A stretch of DNA of 64,000 bases from Bombilactobacillus thymidiniphilus (GCF_023380245.1 NZ_CP093365.1:992001-1056000); one strand, 5' to 3'; numbered from the stretch's first letter, positions 16,836 to 27,281 are shown. The notes: generated by a model not told the origin, from the letters alone. Made by a program: numbers and translations.

Positions 16836-18980
16836 ATGAAAAAACGATTGAGGCAAGTCTTCACGTGGTTAATGTTCCTAAGTGTTTTTGTGACTTGTTG
16901 GAACTTAACAACCACCAAAACACAAGCCAAAACTTATCAAATTGGGACAGATGTTACCTATCCCCCCTTTGAATTTGCGAACGATCAAAATCAATATGTG
17001 GGGATTGATATCGATTTATTAAAAGCAATTGCTAAAGAAGAGGGTTTCCAAGTCCACATTAAGCCAGTTGGTTTTAATGCGGCAGTGCAATCTGTGCAAT
17101 CTGGGCAATTAGATGGAATTATTGCTGGTACGACTATTACCAAGGAACGCCAAGCTAAGTTTGATTTTGGAACTCCATATTTTAAAACGGGCGTCGTCAT
17201 GGCGGTTGGCAAAAATAGCGCTATCACTAATTTGAAACAGTTAAAAAATAAAAAAGTGGCTTTAAAGACAGGGACAGCAGCTGCTAGTTATGCTAACAGT
17301 ATTAAGGACAAATATGGCTTTAAAACCGTGACTTTTGACGATTCTAATAGTATGTATCAAGATGTAAAGACTGGAAATTCAGTGGCTTGTTTTGAAGATC
17401 AGCCAGTGATGCAATATGCCATTAACCAAGGTATGGATTTGAAGATTGTGACTAAGGCTGCTAATACTGGCTGGTATGGTTTTGGTGTGAAAAAGGGCAC
17501 TAATCCAGAGTTAATACAAAAATTTAATGCTGGTTTTCGTAAGATCAAGCAAAATGGTACTTATAACAAGATTATCAATAAGTATCTAGGTACTAAACAG
17601 AATCCTGCGGTTAAAGGCAAGACTTTCACGATCGGAACCGATGTAACTTTTCCTCCCTTTGAATTTGCGGACAAGCAAAATAAATATGTGGGTATTGACA
17701 TTGAACTGATGCAATCAATTGCTAAAGATCAAGGTTTTAAAGTTAAGATCAAGCCATTGGGTTTTAATGCTTCAGTACAAGGATTACAATCTGGGCAAAT
17801 TGAAGGCATGATTGCGGGTACTTCGATCACTAAAGATCGGCAAAAAGTATTAGATTTTTCAGAGCCTTATTTCACATCAGGGGTGGTCATGGCAACTTCT
17901 GATAAAGGCGATGTTCATAATTTGTCCCAACTGCATGGCAAGAAAGTGGCTATTAAAACCGGAACCGCCGGTGCGCAATATGCCAACAGTATTAAGAAGA
18001 AGTATGGTTTTAAGACAGTTACTTTTGATGATTCTAATAACATGTATCAAGATGTGTTAACTGGTAATTCAGTGGCTTGTTTTGAAGATCAACCAGTAAT
18101 GCGTTATGCCATCAAAAAAGGTACAAATCTGAAAATTGTTACGAAGCCGGCATTAAAGGCACCATATGGATTTGCCGTAAAAAAAGGTGAAAATAAAGCG
18201 TTGTTGAGTGCTTTTAATAATGGTTTGAAAGATGTTAAGGCTAACGGCACTTATGATGATATTAAAGCTAAATATTTGGGAACTAAGAAAGATAATAATG
18301 CAGCTGTTAGTAGCAATGACCAAGATGATCGTAGCTTTATGGGATTGTTGAAGCAAAATAAAGATGCTTTATTATCTGGTTTTGGGCAAACAATGTGGTT
18401 AACGTTGGTGGCTATTTTCTTTGCAACTATCTTTGGTATTTTAGTCGGTTTAATGGGTGTGGTGCCTATTAAATTCTGTAATTGGCTATCTAGTACGTTA
18501 ATTTATGTTTTCCGCGGAATGCCCTTGTTAGTTTTAGCCCTGTTTATTTATACTGGAATTCCTAGTTTAACAGGACAGAAAATCCCCGCTTTTATAGCTG
18601 GGATCATTACTTTGACGTGTAACGAAGGGGCTTATATTGCAGCTTTTGTCAAAGGTGGTATTGAAGCTGTGGATTCAGGGCAAATGGAAGCGGCGCGTAG
18701 TTTAGGTTTGCCTTTTGGTAAAGCGATGCGTAAAGTTATTTTGCCACAAGGAATCAGGATTATGATTCCTTCCTTCATTAATCAATTTATTATTACCCTA
18801 AAAGATACTTCAATTTTGTCAATTATTGGTATTTTAGAATTGACGCAAACTGGTAAAATTATTATCGCTCGCAATTTGGAGGGTTTCAAAGTTTGGACCA
18901 TTATTGCATTAATTTATTTGATCGTCATTACCTTGTTAACATGGCTTTCTAACTGGGTGCAAAGGAGAATTAAAGGATGA
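16836..18980 (+). CDS. glnP: glutamine-type ABC transporter, two substrate-binding domains fused to permease
   Basis: A 714-aa fusion. A signal peptide (to about residue 31) is followed by two tandem type-II amino-acid receptor domains (about 34-250 and 258-480). Each begins with [12 protein letters not shown] or [12 protein letters not shown] and each contains [10 protein letters not shown]. The C-terminal 200 residues are a permease with the EAA-loop segment [20 protein letters not shown]. This is the GlnP/GlnPH layout known from Lactococcus, importing glutamine, asparagine or glutamate. The ATPase gene overlaps its stop codon by four bases. The two receptors are strongly alike, indicating duplication. 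Confidence 0.93.
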   Translation: MKKRLRQVFTWLMFLSVFVTCWNLTTTKTQAKTYQIGTDVTYPPFEFANDQNQYVGIDIDLLKAIAKEEGFQVHIKPVGFNAAVQSVQSGQLDGIIAGTTITKERQAKFDFGTPYFKTGVVMAVGKNSAITNLKQLKNKKVALKTGTAAASYANSIKDKYGFKTVTFDDSNSMYQDVKTGNSVACFEDQPVMQYAINQGMDLKIVTKAANTGWYGFGVKKGTNPELIQKFNAGFRKIKQNGTYNKIINKYLGTKQNPAVKGKTFTIGTDVTFPPFEFADKQNKYVGIDIELMQSIAKDQGFKVKIKPLGFNASVQGLQSGQIEGMIAGTSITKDRQKVLDFSEPYFTSGVVMATSDKGDVHNLSQLHGKKVAIKTGTAGAQYANSIKKKYGFKTVTFDDSNNMYQDVLTGNSVACFEDQPVMRYAIKKGTNLKIVTKPALKAPYGFAVKKGENKALLSAFNNGLKDVKANGTYDDIKAKYLGTKKDNNAAVSSNDQDDRSFMGLLKQNKDALLSGFGQTMWLTLVAIFFATIFGILVGLMGVVPIKFCNWLSSTLIYVFRGMPLLVLALFIYTGIPSLTGQKIPAFIAGIITLTCNEGAYIAAFVKGGIEAVDSGQMEAARSLGLPFGKAMRKVILPQGIRIMIPSFINQFIITLKDTSILSIIGILELTQTGKIIIARNLEGFKVWTIIALIYLIVITLLTWLSNWVQRRIKG

Positions 18981-19714
18981 GTGCGCGAATAAAAGTAACG
19001 GATTTAGTCAAAACTTATGGCAACAATGAGGTACTCAAGGGTGTCGATTTAAATGTTAATAATAATGAAGTGGTCGTGATTATTGGACCCTCAGGATCTG
19101 GGAAAAGCACGTTGTTGCGGACATTGAATAAGTTGGAAGCGCCGACTTCTGGCTCAATTGTCGTAGATGGTGTGGATATTGCTGATAAAAGCGTGGACAT
19201 TAACAAAGTACGTGAAAATATCGGTATGGTTTTTCAACATTTTAACTTATTTAATAATTTATCGGTTGGGGATAATATTACTTTGGCACCTTTGCAATTA
19301 GGTAAAAAAGATAAATCAGCGGCTGTGCAACAAGCTCAGAAGTTATTGGAAACTGTCGGCTTGGCTGATAAAATTGATCAACCGGTTAATTCTCTATCGG
19401 GTGGGCAAAAACAACGAGTTGCCATTGCCCGTGCTTTAGCAATGGAACCTGATATTATGTTATTTGATGAACCAACATCAGCTCTAGATCCGGAAATGGT
19501 CGGTGATGTTTTACAAGTTATGAAGAATTTGGCTAGTCAAGGTATGACGATGATTGTAGTGACCCATGAAATGGGCTTTGCCAAAGAAGTGGCGGATCGG
19601 GTAGTCTTTGTCGATGAAGGCAAAGTACAAGAGCAGGGCACACCAGAACAAATATTTAATCAACCAAAAAATGCCCGGTTACGTGACTTTTTAAATAAAG
19701 TGCTGAATATATAA
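18977..19714 (+). CDS. glnQ: amino-acid ABC transporter ATP-binding protein
   Basis: A 245-aa ATPase for the GlnP transporter. Walker A is GPSGSGKST (about 37-45), the Q-loop lies in [10 protein letters not shown], the signature is LSGGQKQR, and Walker B is [14 protein letters not shown] with the switch histidine in VVTHEMGFA. The polar amino-acid class is clear from these motifs. The ATG overlaps the glnP stop codon, so the two are translationally coupled, and a terminator follows directly. Confidence 0.95.
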   Translation: MSARIKVTDLVKTYGNNEVLKGVDLNVNNNEVVVIIGPSGSGKSTLLRTLNKLEAPTSGSIVVDGVDIADKSVDINKVRENIGMVFQHFNLFNNLSVGDNITLAPLQLGKKDKSAAVQQAQKLLETVGLADKIDQPVNSLSGGQKQRVAIARALAMEPDIMLFDEPTSALDPEMVGDVLQVMKNLASQGMTMIVVTHEMGFAKEVADRVVFVDEGKVQEQGTPEQIFNQPKNARLRDFLNKVLNI

Positions 19715-19749
19715 AAAAAGGACAAACCTAATTGGTTGTCCTTTTTTTT
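19713..19749. terminator. bidirectional intrinsic terminator
   Basis: AAAAAAAGGACAA and TTGTCCTTTTTTT flank a short CC/GG-closed loop. It serves glnQ (plus) and the convergent permease gene (minus). Confidence 0.9.
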
Positions 19750-21154
19750 ATATTTTAATAATTTGTGCTAAAACAAGAATTAGAGCTAAGACGCCTAGAA
19801 AGATTAAGCAGATGACACCCCATTTTTCACGTTTGCTAAAAAGTGGTGCTGAAAGTTGGCGCCGAGCCAGATAATAGAGATAAATTCCCGGAAGATAAAT
19901 AATTGTACAAACTAACAAATATTGAAGACCAGCTAAAGTAATGCCGACTAATTCGAATAGTAATGTTCCCCAACCAATTGCTAATTGTAGGCGATTGCCT
20001 TGTTGTTTAGCTTGCTTGATTTGAAAAGCAGCTACGATGATGTACGAAATGACAACTGCTGCTGTGCACAAACTGTAAGCTAATTCATAAGCTTCTTGAC
20101 TGAATAGTAGGGTTATCAGAAAGATTTGCACCATTACTCCAGTAATAACTAAGGCAAAAGTTGGCGCTTTGTGTTTGTTCAATTGTCCAATTTTGGCAGG
20201 TAGGAGTTGTTTTTTAGCCATTTCACTGAGGGTTTCTGCAGGCAACATTGTCCAAGAAATCCATGCACCGAAAATAGATATTAATAAGCCAATGCTAATA
20301 AATGTGCCACCCCAAGAACCTACTAATTCTTTAAATAGGTAAACCATGGCTGGTTGTTTAGCGTTAATTAGTTGGACTCTTGTAAAATGACCATAAGGTA
20401 ATATAGAAGCACAAATATAGATCAATAATAAACAAAGTACCCCAATGATGGTAGCGCGTCCAGCTGCTTTTTGACTGGAAGCACGCGCAGATAACACGGA
20501 AGCTCCTTCAATGCCGACAAACACCCACATCATCACCATGAAGCAATTTTTAATTTGTTTCAAAATGCTGCCATCACCAACAGAATTATGCAAATTACCC
20601 CAGAAATCTTGTGTAAAAATACCACTTTTAAAAGCAAAGATGCTAACGATGATAAATGTAAAAATGGGAATTAATTTGCATAAAGTAATAATGGAATTGA
20701 TGAAAGCAGCATTTTCAACGCCACGATTGACTAGCCAAGTTAAAAACCAGGAACAAAGACTAGCAATAATAATTGATATAAGACTATTATTTTTGAGGAA
20801 AACAGGAAAAAAATAACCTAAGGTGCTCATGAATACTGTGGAAAAGGCAACATTGCCTAACCAACATGACATCCAGTAGCCCCAGCCACTAATAAAACCA
20901 GTGAAAGGACCAAAACCAGATTGACCGTAACTGAAAATACCTTGTAAATCTGGTCGTTCGTGCAATAAATTATTGAGAGTGGTAGCCAATAATAAAATGC
21001 CGCAACCAACAATGAACCACGATATTAAGGCAGGACCAGGTGACGCAGCCTTTGCTAAATCGCTGCTCAAGGCAAAAATACCGGAACCAATTGAGGTGGT
21101 CACCACTAATGAAACTAAAGTTAAACTATTAATTTTTTTATTTGGTGTTTCCAT
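19748..21154 (-). CDS. basic amino acid/polyamine antiporter (APC family, ArcD-like)
   Basis: A 468-aa transporter with about twelve hydrophobic spans. The N-terminus has LTLVSLVVTTSIGSGIFALS, the APC-family glycine-rich first helix, and SYGQSGFGPFTGFISGWGYW is the APA-family block around helix 3. The pattern fits arginine/ornithine-type antiporters, but the exchanged pair is not known. The reading frame opens earlier (21196), yet the sequence METPNKKINSLT at 21154 matches family N-termini and follows AGGAG by 13 bases, a somewhat long spacing. No arginine deiminase genes are nearby. Confidence 0.82.
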   Translation of the reverse strand: METPNKKINSLTLVSLVVTTSIGSGIFALSSDLAKAASPGPALISWFIVGCGILLLATTLNNLLHERPDLQGIFSYGQSGFGPFTGFISGWGYWMSCWLGNVAFSTVFMSTLGYFFPVFLKNNSLISIIIASLCSWFLTWLVNRGVENAAFINSIITLCKLIPIFTFIIVSIFAFKSGIFTQDFWGNLHNSVGDGSILKQIKNCFMVMMWVFVGIEGASVLSARASSQKAAGRATIIGVLCLLLIYICASILPYGHFTRVQLINAKQPAMVYLFKELVGSWGGTFISIGLLISIFGAWISWTMLPAETLSEMAKKQLLPAKIGQLNKHKAPTFALVITGVMVQIFLITLLFSQEAYELAYSLCTAAVVISYIIVAAFQIKQAKQQGNRLQLAIGWGTLLFELVGITLAGLQYLLVCTIIYLPGIYLYYLARRQLSAPLFSKREKWGVICLIFLGVLALILVLAQIIKI

Positions 21155-21253
21155 GAAATACTGACAACTCCTAACTTGCTTACACAATAATAGCAAATTT
21201 TATAAATATAAGATATAAAAGATTACTATGTAAAATACAGTATGTTAGATGGA

Positions 21254-21392
21254 TTGACATTTGATAAAACGATCGGTAAAATGCTATCCAAGGTATACGT
21301 TAAATCCTTTAAATAATTCAGAGAAGTTATTAAGGAGCGTTAGTTGTTGATAGTGACTAGGCGCACAAGATAATAACTTGTGCGCTTTTTTT
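21254..21392 (+). promoter_or_regulatory. promoter and PyrR-type attenuator leader of the NCS1 permease gene
   Basis: A near-consensus promoter TTGACA (21254-21259), 17 bases, TAAAAT (21277-21282) starts a leader of about 125 bases. A hairpin at 21305-21336 presents AATTCAGAGAAGTT (21315-21328), matching 12 of 14 positions of the PyrR-binding loop ARUCCAGAGAGGYU. An intrinsic terminator GCGCACAAG/CTTGTGCGC with T-run follows at 21361-21392. The 3' arm of the PyrR hairpin, AAGTTATTA (21324-21332), can pair over 9 bp with TAATAACTT (21371-21379) of the terminator, giving an antiterminator. PyrR plus UMP would favour termination. Confidence 0.7.
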
Positions 21393-21413
21393 GTGGAAAA
21401 CAGGAGAAATGTT

Positions 21414-22763
21414 GTGGGATTTAGAGATAAAAATGTAGTTCCAAAAGCACAGCGTAATTTGTCAAATTGGGATATGTTTGCTACTTGGATCGGTGCGAAT
21501 GCCAATAATGGTACTTGGTATATTGGTGGCGTGATTGCTGCTTGTGGTTTTGTAACTTCTTCGACTTTATTGATTTGTGTGGGAATTTTATCTTATGTTT
21601 TGCTAGCTTTAGTTTCATTGGCAGGTTTTGAAACAGGTTTGAATTCTATGAACTTGATGCGGGGCGCTTTTGGTGTTAAGGGATCTTTGCTTCCTTCGGT
21701 GATTAATGTTATTCAATTCATTGGTTGGGCGGCTGTGAATACTTATATTGCGGCTATTTCAGTCAGCTTTATTTTGCGGGATATTTTTGGTTGGTCAGCC
21801 AGCAATCAACAGCTTGATCGTGTTGGCTTGTTTGCCGGTATTATCATCATGTCTTTACTCCATTTGTTGAGTATTTCCTTGGGTGAAAAATCTGTGCGTT
21901 GGATTGAGCGAATTGGGATTATTTTGGTAACAATTTTTGTGATTTGGGAATCCATCATTGTTTTAAAAATGGTTCCTTTTCACGAAATTGTTAAATGGCG
22001 CCCACAAGCTAGTTTACGTTTAGACAATGGTGTAGCAATTGATACGTTAGCTGCTTTTAATCTGGCATGGGTTACCGCTGCAGCTGATTTTAGTCGCTAC
22101 GCTAAAAATAAAAAATCTGCGGTGAGTGCTTCATTTTTCGGCGCTAATATTGGTTTGATTTGGTTTGCGTTGATGGGGGTCATTGCTACCATCGCAACCG
22201 CTATTACTTTGGATAAATTTGATCCAAATAATTCTGATCCTAGTACGATTGCAACCAAATTGGGATTAGGTGTTTTAGCACTCGTTGTGATTATGTTAAC
22301 CAGTACAACCGCTAATGCAGTTAATTTAATGGCTGCGGGATCAGCTGCAACTAATATTTTTACCAAATTGAAATTAAAGCCAGCTTTATGGATTGTAACT
22401 GGTGTGGCAACGTTAGTAACATTTATTCCAGCTTACATTGCGACCTTTTTAGAAACTTTTGAATTGTTTTTAAATGGTGTAGGTATGTTTTTGGGCCCAG
22501 AAATTGCAGTCTTTTTAGTGGACTACTTCATTATCCATCAGCATACTTATCAAATTGATGATTTTGATCAAGTACAAGGCCAATATTGGTACACTAAAGG
22601 TATTAATTTACGTGCTCTCTTGGCGTGGCTAATTGGTGTAATTTTGTACTTTGTTTTGCGCCAATTGCATGTAGTTAACGTTACTGTGGGTGCTACATTT
22701 ATTTCAATGCTGGTTACAGCTGGTATTTACTTGTCGTTAATGAAGAGAATAAAAAATAAATAA
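21414..22763 (+). CDS. NCS1 family nucleobase permease (CodB-like)
   Basis: A 449-aa transporter with about twelve spans. The N-terminal NLSNWDMFATWIGANANNGTW block, the glycine-rich FIGWAAVNTYIAA segment and LAWVTAAADFSRYAKN in helix 6 are typical of NCS1 (cytosine/purines/uracil/thiamine/allantoin) permeases. The start is GTG 21414, six bases after AGGAGA; the upstream ATG at 21409 is out of frame. The leader looks like a PyrR attenuator, so a pyrimidine substrate (cytosine or uracil) is likely. Two other nucleobase or nucleoside genes lie elsewhere in the window (28243 and 44776). Confidence 0.85.
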   Translation: MGFRDKNVVPKAQRNLSNWDMFATWIGANANNGTWYIGGVIAACGFVTSSTLLICVGILSYVLLALVSLAGFETGLNSMNLMRGAFGVKGSLLPSVINVIQFIGWAAVNTYIAAISVSFILRDIFGWSASNQQLDRVGLFAGIIIMSLLHLLSISLGEKSVRWIERIGIILVTIFVIWESIIVLKMVPFHEIVKWRPQASLRLDNGVAIDTLAAFNLAWVTAAADFSRYAKNKKSAVSASFFGANIGLIWFALMGVIATIATAITLDKFDPNNSDPSTIATKLGLGVLALVVIMLTSTTANAVNLMAAGSAATNIFTKLKLKPALWIVTGVATLVTFIPAYIATFLETFELFLNGVGMFLGPEIAVFLVDYFIIHQHTYQIDDFDQVQGQYWYTKGINLRALLAWLIGVILYFVLRQLHVVNVTVGATFISMLVTAGIYLSLMKRIKNK

Positions 22764-22771
22764 TAAATTCA

Positions 22772-22808
22772 ACTAGCTTTTCTATACTTAGAAAAGCTAG
22801 TTTTTTAT
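22772..22808 (+). terminator. intrinsic terminator after the NCS1 permease gene
   Basis: ACTAGCTTTTCTA and TAGAAAAGCTAGT form a 13-bp stem with a TACT loop, followed by six T. Confidence 0.92.
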
Positions 22809-22897
22809 TTGGTTTGAAAAATGAGGAGAAATAAAGGTATCCACGCTATGCCAATAATGATATTATTACTCCTGTAAAAAAAATTGGGGGCGTGTCC

Positions 22898-24847
22898 ATG
22901 CTACAAAGGTTTTATCGAATTATCCTGACTTTATTTTGTATTCCATTAATAATCGGGATTATTACCAATGTTTTTACTAAGCGTTATTGGCCGCTAACGC
23001 TAATTTTATTGGTGCTCCTAGGTTGTTGGCTATTTTGGCGACCCAAAGTGGCGAGATATTGTCAAACGTTAAGTAATAAACAAATTAAATGGCTAGTTGC
23101 GGTTGCTTTGAGCTTGATTTTGTTAATTCAACTTTTTTCTTTAAAAGAACTGCCAGTCAGTGTCTACCACGATCCTTACCGTGTTTTGTATCAAGCTCAG
23201 CGTCTGAGCCAAGGTAGCCACAATTGGGGCGAAACGACATATTTTTGGCATTATCCGACCAACGTGCCAGTGACTTGGATTCTAGCAGGCTGGTTATATA
23301 TAACTGCCAAAATAGGCTTAAGTACAGTTTGGGCCATGAATTTAATTAATTTATTGCTGTTAGATTGTTTTATTTTGGTATCTGTAAAGCTGATATATCG
23401 GTATTCCATTAGTAGATTAGGTCTATTGGAATACTTATTTTTCTTGATTGTCAGCAGTTTTAGTTATACTTATTATTTAAAAGTATTTTATACAGATATG
23501 CCTTTGTTGTTAGCTTTGATAGTAGATTTTTATATCTTGCTGTCGTGGTCAAATAGTTCTACTAAGAAAAGAATTTTAGCAGTTATTGTGTTATTAGCTG
23601 TTAATATTTTTGCACAATTAGCGAAAAGTAATTTTGCGATAATTGCTTTGGCGGTAGTTTTAGTTGTTGCTTTATTTGCTAAGAAACAGCGTGCTTCTAT
23701 TCATAGACTTTATCAGCCTTTACTTGCCATTGTGTTGGGGTGTTTGTTGGCATTACCGACGGGCAAAATTATGCAAAATCAAGTAGGTTTTCACCATAAT
23801 GAGCAATATCAAGTTGCGTTGACTCATTGGATTCATATGGGGTATAATCCGCAAACCCACGGTATTTATTCCGGTGATGATGTGCATAATTTTATGAAGC
23901 ATAAAGATCCACAGGATCAAAAGCTTTATTTAAAACAACAATTAAAGAATCGTTTACAACATTTAGGACCGTTAGGAATTGTTAAGCAATGGTTTGCCAA
24001 AACTAGTTCACTTTTGAATATTAATTCGTGGATATGTGCTTATAACGGTGGTTTCATCAAAATACCGCGTGGCTACAGCGCAGTGCAGGCATTCTTGCAT
24101 TATTGGGGTGTCTTAATGAACCAACTTGGCTATATTATCTTATTTAGCGCAGCATTGATTGTAACGCTGAAAAATTTATTTAAAAAGACGTCCCCCAATT
24201 TAGTTAATTGGTTAAGCTTGATTACTGCAGGTGGTTTTTTACTATTTTATATTTTGATTTGGGAAGTAAATAATCGTTATGGACAAGTTTTAATCCCGTT
24301 GTTGCTGGTTTATTTATGCACTGCAAAACAGACACCGCAACTAGCCATTAAATGGCGCAAAAGTTCTGTATTGACAGTCGTAAGTTGTTTAGCGGTGATC
24401 TTTGGCATTTGCTTGGTGGATGATTTACACGCCAAACCACAGAAAATGTCAGTTGCTACACAAACTAGTCAATTATCGCATCAGTTTAAATTTAAAACGC
24501 CAGAATTTAGGCAGATTAGTCTGATAGAACAACAGATTACCCTTAATCACGCCGTTAATAATTTTACTTTACTGATTCCTAAACGTGCCAACTATACCAC
24601 TACTTTGCAAAACACAAAAACTAAAAAATATTATCCTGTTCCAATGACGTATCCTTTAGCCAGCAATCAAAGCGTAATTCCCGCGGGAACTTATAAGTTG
24701 CAGCTGAAGACGATTGATCCACAGAATAAAATTAGAGTAGTTTTGACCAGTGGACTAGGGCTAAAAATAGCTCAACAAGATGTATTGCTTGATAACAAGC
24801 CTTTACATCATACTTCACTAGTTTATAAAGCTTCTTATGACAGATAA
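22898..24847 (+). CDS. large polytopic membrane protein, probable GT-C glycosyltransferase
   Basis: A 649-aa protein with about twelve spans and a soluble C-terminal tail of roughly 140 residues rich in beta-type sequence. The first large loop contains SVYHDPYRVLYQAQRLSQG, an acidic YHDP motif in the place where GT-C (GT39/PMT-like) enzymes keep their catalytic aspartate. The family is inferred from layout. The frame also allows GTG 22892, but GGGGG at 22885-22890 suits ATG 22898. It stands alone between two terminators. It may add sugars to wall polymers or exported proteins; no substrate is evident. Confidence 0.6.
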   Translation: MLQRFYRIILTLFCIPLIIGIITNVFTKRYWPLTLILLVLLGCWLFWRPKVARYCQTLSNKQIKWLVAVALSLILLIQLFSLKELPVSVYHDPYRVLYQAQRLSQGSHNWGETTYFWHYPTNVPVTWILAGWLYITAKIGLSTVWAMNLINLLLLDCFILVSVKLIYRYSISRLGLLEYLFFLIVSSFSYTYYLKVFYTDMPLLLALIVDFYILLSWSNSSTKKRILAVIVLLAVNIFAQLAKSNFAIIALAVVLVVALFAKKQRASIHRLYQPLLAIVLGCLLALPTGKIMQNQVGFHHNEQYQVALTHWIHMGYNPQTHGIYSGDDVHNFMKHKDPQDQKLYLKQQLKNRLQHLGPLGIVKQWFAKTSSLLNINSWICAYNGGFIKIPRGYSAVQAFLHYWGVLMNQLGYIILFSAALIVTLKNLFKKTSPNLVNWLSLITAGGFLLFYILIWEVNNRYGQVLIPLLLVYLCTAKQTPQLAIKWRKSSVLTVVSCLAVIFGICLVDDLHAKPQKMSVATQTSQLSHQFKFKTPEFRQISLIEQQITLNHAVNNFTLLIPKRANYTTTLQNTKTKKYYPVPMTYPLASNQSVIPAGTYKLQLKTIDPQNKIRVVLTSGLGLKIAQQDVLLDNKPLHHTSLVYKASYDR

Positions 24848-24866
24848 ATTTTAAATATGTAATTAA

Positions 24867-24900
24867 AAAAAGCAGCAGTTTTCAAAACTGCTGCTTTTAC
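24867..24900. terminator. bidirectional intrinsic terminator
   Basis: AAAAGCAGCAGTTTT and AAAACTGCTGCTTTT form a strong hairpin between convergent genes (membrane protein on plus, asnB on minus). Confidence 0.92.
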
Positions 24901-26858
24901 TATACCAACGTACCATTGGCGATAAATTTTTGCACGTCAGGTTGTACATGGCAATATTTTTCTACAGTCTCATCAAAGTCAATGAAGTACAATTTGTACC
25001 AGGTTAAGAAAGTATAAATATTCCATATTTGCCGCCGTGCGTCAATGTTCTTTTGATAATTATCATCCAAGATAGCAATGATTTTAGCTTGATCAAAAAT
25101 GTCAGCGACCCAATCTTCACTAAATAAATCATGAACTTGTTGATAGTACTTTTCTTCCCGCAACCAAGAAGTGATTGGGACAGGGAAACCTAATTTTGGA
25201 CGATTAGCCCAGTCTTCTGGCAAATGTCGATGAGCGGCTTTACGAAAAGCAAATTTTGTATCGTGATTGTTTAACAACATCCTTGATGGAATGGAATTGG
25301 CTAATTCTGCGACCGCTTTATCCAAATAAGGCACCCGCAATTCCAAAGAGTGTGCCATTGATATTTTGTCAGCTTTTTGCAAGATATCATTTATCATAAA
25401 ATGATGCAAATCAATATATTGCATTTGCTTAACATCTTCAGCATTTTCAACTTTCGCAAAATCTTTTTGGTAAATGCCGTTAACAGTTAAATCATTTTGG
25501 TAATCATTTTGCAAAATATTATTAGCTTGCTGCGAAGTGAAAATCGTAGGCTGATCGAGATCGTAAATTAATGATTCACCAACATAATAGTCCGAAGGCT
25601 TGGCATTGCGGGTATAAAGATGAACTTTTCCCGGGAAATTTGGTAATTTTTTGATACCCTTAGCCAAAGTATAGCGAATGTTCCGCGGTAACTTATGCAA
25701 ACCACCAGCAAATACTTTGACGACACTATTATGTGTGTGCATGCCATAATTGACGTACCCAGCGAATAATTCATCTGCACCTTCGCCAGACAAAGCGACT
25801 GTCACTTTTTTACGGGCCAAGCGACATAAATACCATAAAGGAATGACCGATGGATTACTGTCTGGTTCGTCTAGATGATACTGCATTTCTGCAAAATCAC
25901 GAAATGCTTCATCACCATCTACCGTTGCTAGATTGAAATGTAATCCTTCTTCATCGGCTAATTCTTTAGCAACGCTAGCTTCATCATAAGGACCATTATC
26001 AAAATTGACGCTAAACACTTCTTGCGGGCGCAAAACAGAAGTTACATAACTTGAATCAACACCCTCTGACAAAAAACTACCCACGGGAACATCAGCAATG
26101 TTGTGCAATTTAACTGAATTCATGACTGTATCATCAATTTCGTTCACAGTTTTATTCAAAGAACGTTGGTGGTTAATATTATATTTAGCATCCCAATATT
26201 GATGTGTCTGAAAGTTATTATCATGCAATTCAAACCAATGCCCTGCCGGAAAACGATAAACATCTTTGAAGAATGTTTCATCCAAATCATTATATTGGTT
26301 CATCAAAAAAGGCTTCAAAGCTGTCTTATTGAGTTCCTTTTTAAAATGTGGATGCTTCAAAAAGGATTTAATTTCTGAACCGACAATGAATGTTTCATCT
26401 TTGTGATAGTAATAAAGGGGTTTAATTCCGAAAAAGTCGCGAGCTCCAAAAAGAGTTTGCTTGTTGCTGTCCCAAATTAGATAGGCGAACATACCGCGAA
26501 TTCGATCCAGGGTGCCTTGCATACCCCATTCTTCATAACCGTGCAATAAAACTTCGGTATCTGTTTGGGTCTTGAAATCATGTCCCGCTTGAATTAGTTC
26601 AGTTCTTAAAGTTTGATAGTTGTAAATTTCACCATTAAAAGTTATTAAAATTGAATTGTCTTCGTTATAAATTGGTTGGTGACCTCCCTTGAGGTCGATA
26701 ACACTTAGTCGGCGAAAACCCAAGGCAACTTGATCATTTGTGTAAAATCCACTGCCTTGGAGATTAGGACCACGGTGTTCGATCATTTTCATCATGGACT
26801 TGATGGTTGTTTCTTTGTCTTCAACAGCCGGGTCACTAAATGCAATAATGCCGCACAT
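24900..26858 (-). CDS. asnB: asparagine synthase (glutamine-hydrolysing)
   Basis: Makes asparagine from aspartate, ATP and glutamine. The 652-aa protein starts MCGIIAF, which leaves Cys2 as the N-terminal nucleophile of the class II amidotransferase domain (about residues 2-210, with ITFNGEIYNY and the Gln-site RLSVIDL). The synthetase domain follows with the ATP-pyrophosphatase loop LSEGVDSSYVTS and later ALSGEGADELFAGY. The length is that of the long Firmicute AsnB form. GGAGGAATAATTA precedes the ATG. The gene is divergent from the SemiSWEET gene, and the short upstream region shows no T-box. Confidence 0.95.
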   Translation of the reverse strand: MCGIIAFSDPAVEDKETTIKSMMKMIEHRGPNLQGSGFYTNDQVALGFRRLSVIDLKGGHQPIYNEDNSILITFNGEIYNYQTLRTELIQAGHDFKTQTDTEVLLHGYEEWGMQGTLDRIRGMFAYLIWDSNKQTLFGARDFFGIKPLYYYHKDETFIVGSEIKSFLKHPHFKKELNKTALKPFLMNQYNDLDETFFKDVYRFPAGHWFELHDNNFQTHQYWDAKYNINHQRSLNKTVNEIDDTVMNSVKLHNIADVPVGSFLSEGVDSSYVTSVLRPQEVFSVNFDNGPYDEASVAKELADEEGLHFNLATVDGDEAFRDFAEMQYHLDEPDSNPSVIPLWYLCRLARKKVTVALSGEGADELFAGYVNYGMHTHNSVVKVFAGGLHKLPRNIRYTLAKGIKKLPNFPGKVHLYTRNAKPSDYYVGESLIYDLDQPTIFTSQQANNILQNDYQNDLTVNGIYQKDFAKVENAEDVKQMQYIDLHHFMINDILQKADKISMAHSLELRVPYLDKAVAELANSIPSRMLLNNHDTKFAFRKAAHRHLPEDWANRPKLGFPVPITSWLREEKYYQQVHDLFSEDWVADIFDQAKIIAILDDNYQKNIDARRQIWNIYTFLTWYKLYFIDFDETVEKYCHVQPDVQKFIANGTLV

Positions 26859-26960
26859 TAATTATTCCTCCTATACCATAATAAATTAAGTTTAATGAAT
26901 GAATTGAAGTGTGTCAATTTGATTAGATCTAGTAATGCTAAGTTTTATTATTTTATTTGT

Positions 26961-26990
26961 TTGCTAAGATGTGTTTATACTATCTATAAT
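26961..26990 (+). promoter_or_regulatory. SemiSWEET gene promoter
   Basis: TTGCTA at 26961-26966 and TATAAT at 26985-26990 are separated by 18 bases, about 25 bases upstream of the TTG start codon. Confidence 0.55.
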
Positions 26991-27014
26991 AATTAACTAC
27001 TAGGAGGAGTTACT

Positions 27015-27281
27015 TTGCATAATAATAAAAAAGTTCAACTTTTGGGAACTGTTGCCGCTGTTGTCTGTGTATTGATGTATGTTTCCTATATTCCACAGAT
27101 TATATCCAATTTTTCTGGTAATCCTGTCCAACCCTTGCAACCATTAGTGGCCATGATTAATGCCACTTTATGGGTTACTTATGGTTGGCTATTGAAGCCT
27201 AAGTCTTGGCCAGTGATTATTGCTAATTTTCCTGGTGTGATTTTTGGCTTAGTAACGTTTGTGACGGTTTATATCCACTAA
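27015..27281 (+). CDS. SemiSWEET-type PQ-loop sugar transporter
   Basis: An 88-aa protein with three transmembrane helices. The PQ-loop motif SYIPQIISNF in the first helix and NATLWVTYGWLL in the later part are characteristic of SemiSWEET half-transporters, which dimerise to move small sugars. The start is TTG at 27015 after TAGGAGGAG. The length (about 85-95 aa) is typical. It is monocistronic with a terminator directly behind. The sugar is not predictable. Confidence 0.88.
   Translation: MHNNKKVQLLGTVAAVVCVLMYVSYIPQIISNFSGNPVQPLQPLVAMINATLWVTYGWLLKPKSWPVIIANFPGVIFGLVTFVTVYIH

Noticed and set aside
26859-27014. T-box or other riboswitch upstream of asnB
   Set aside because: The minus-strand leader is too short and shows no terminator/antiterminator pair.
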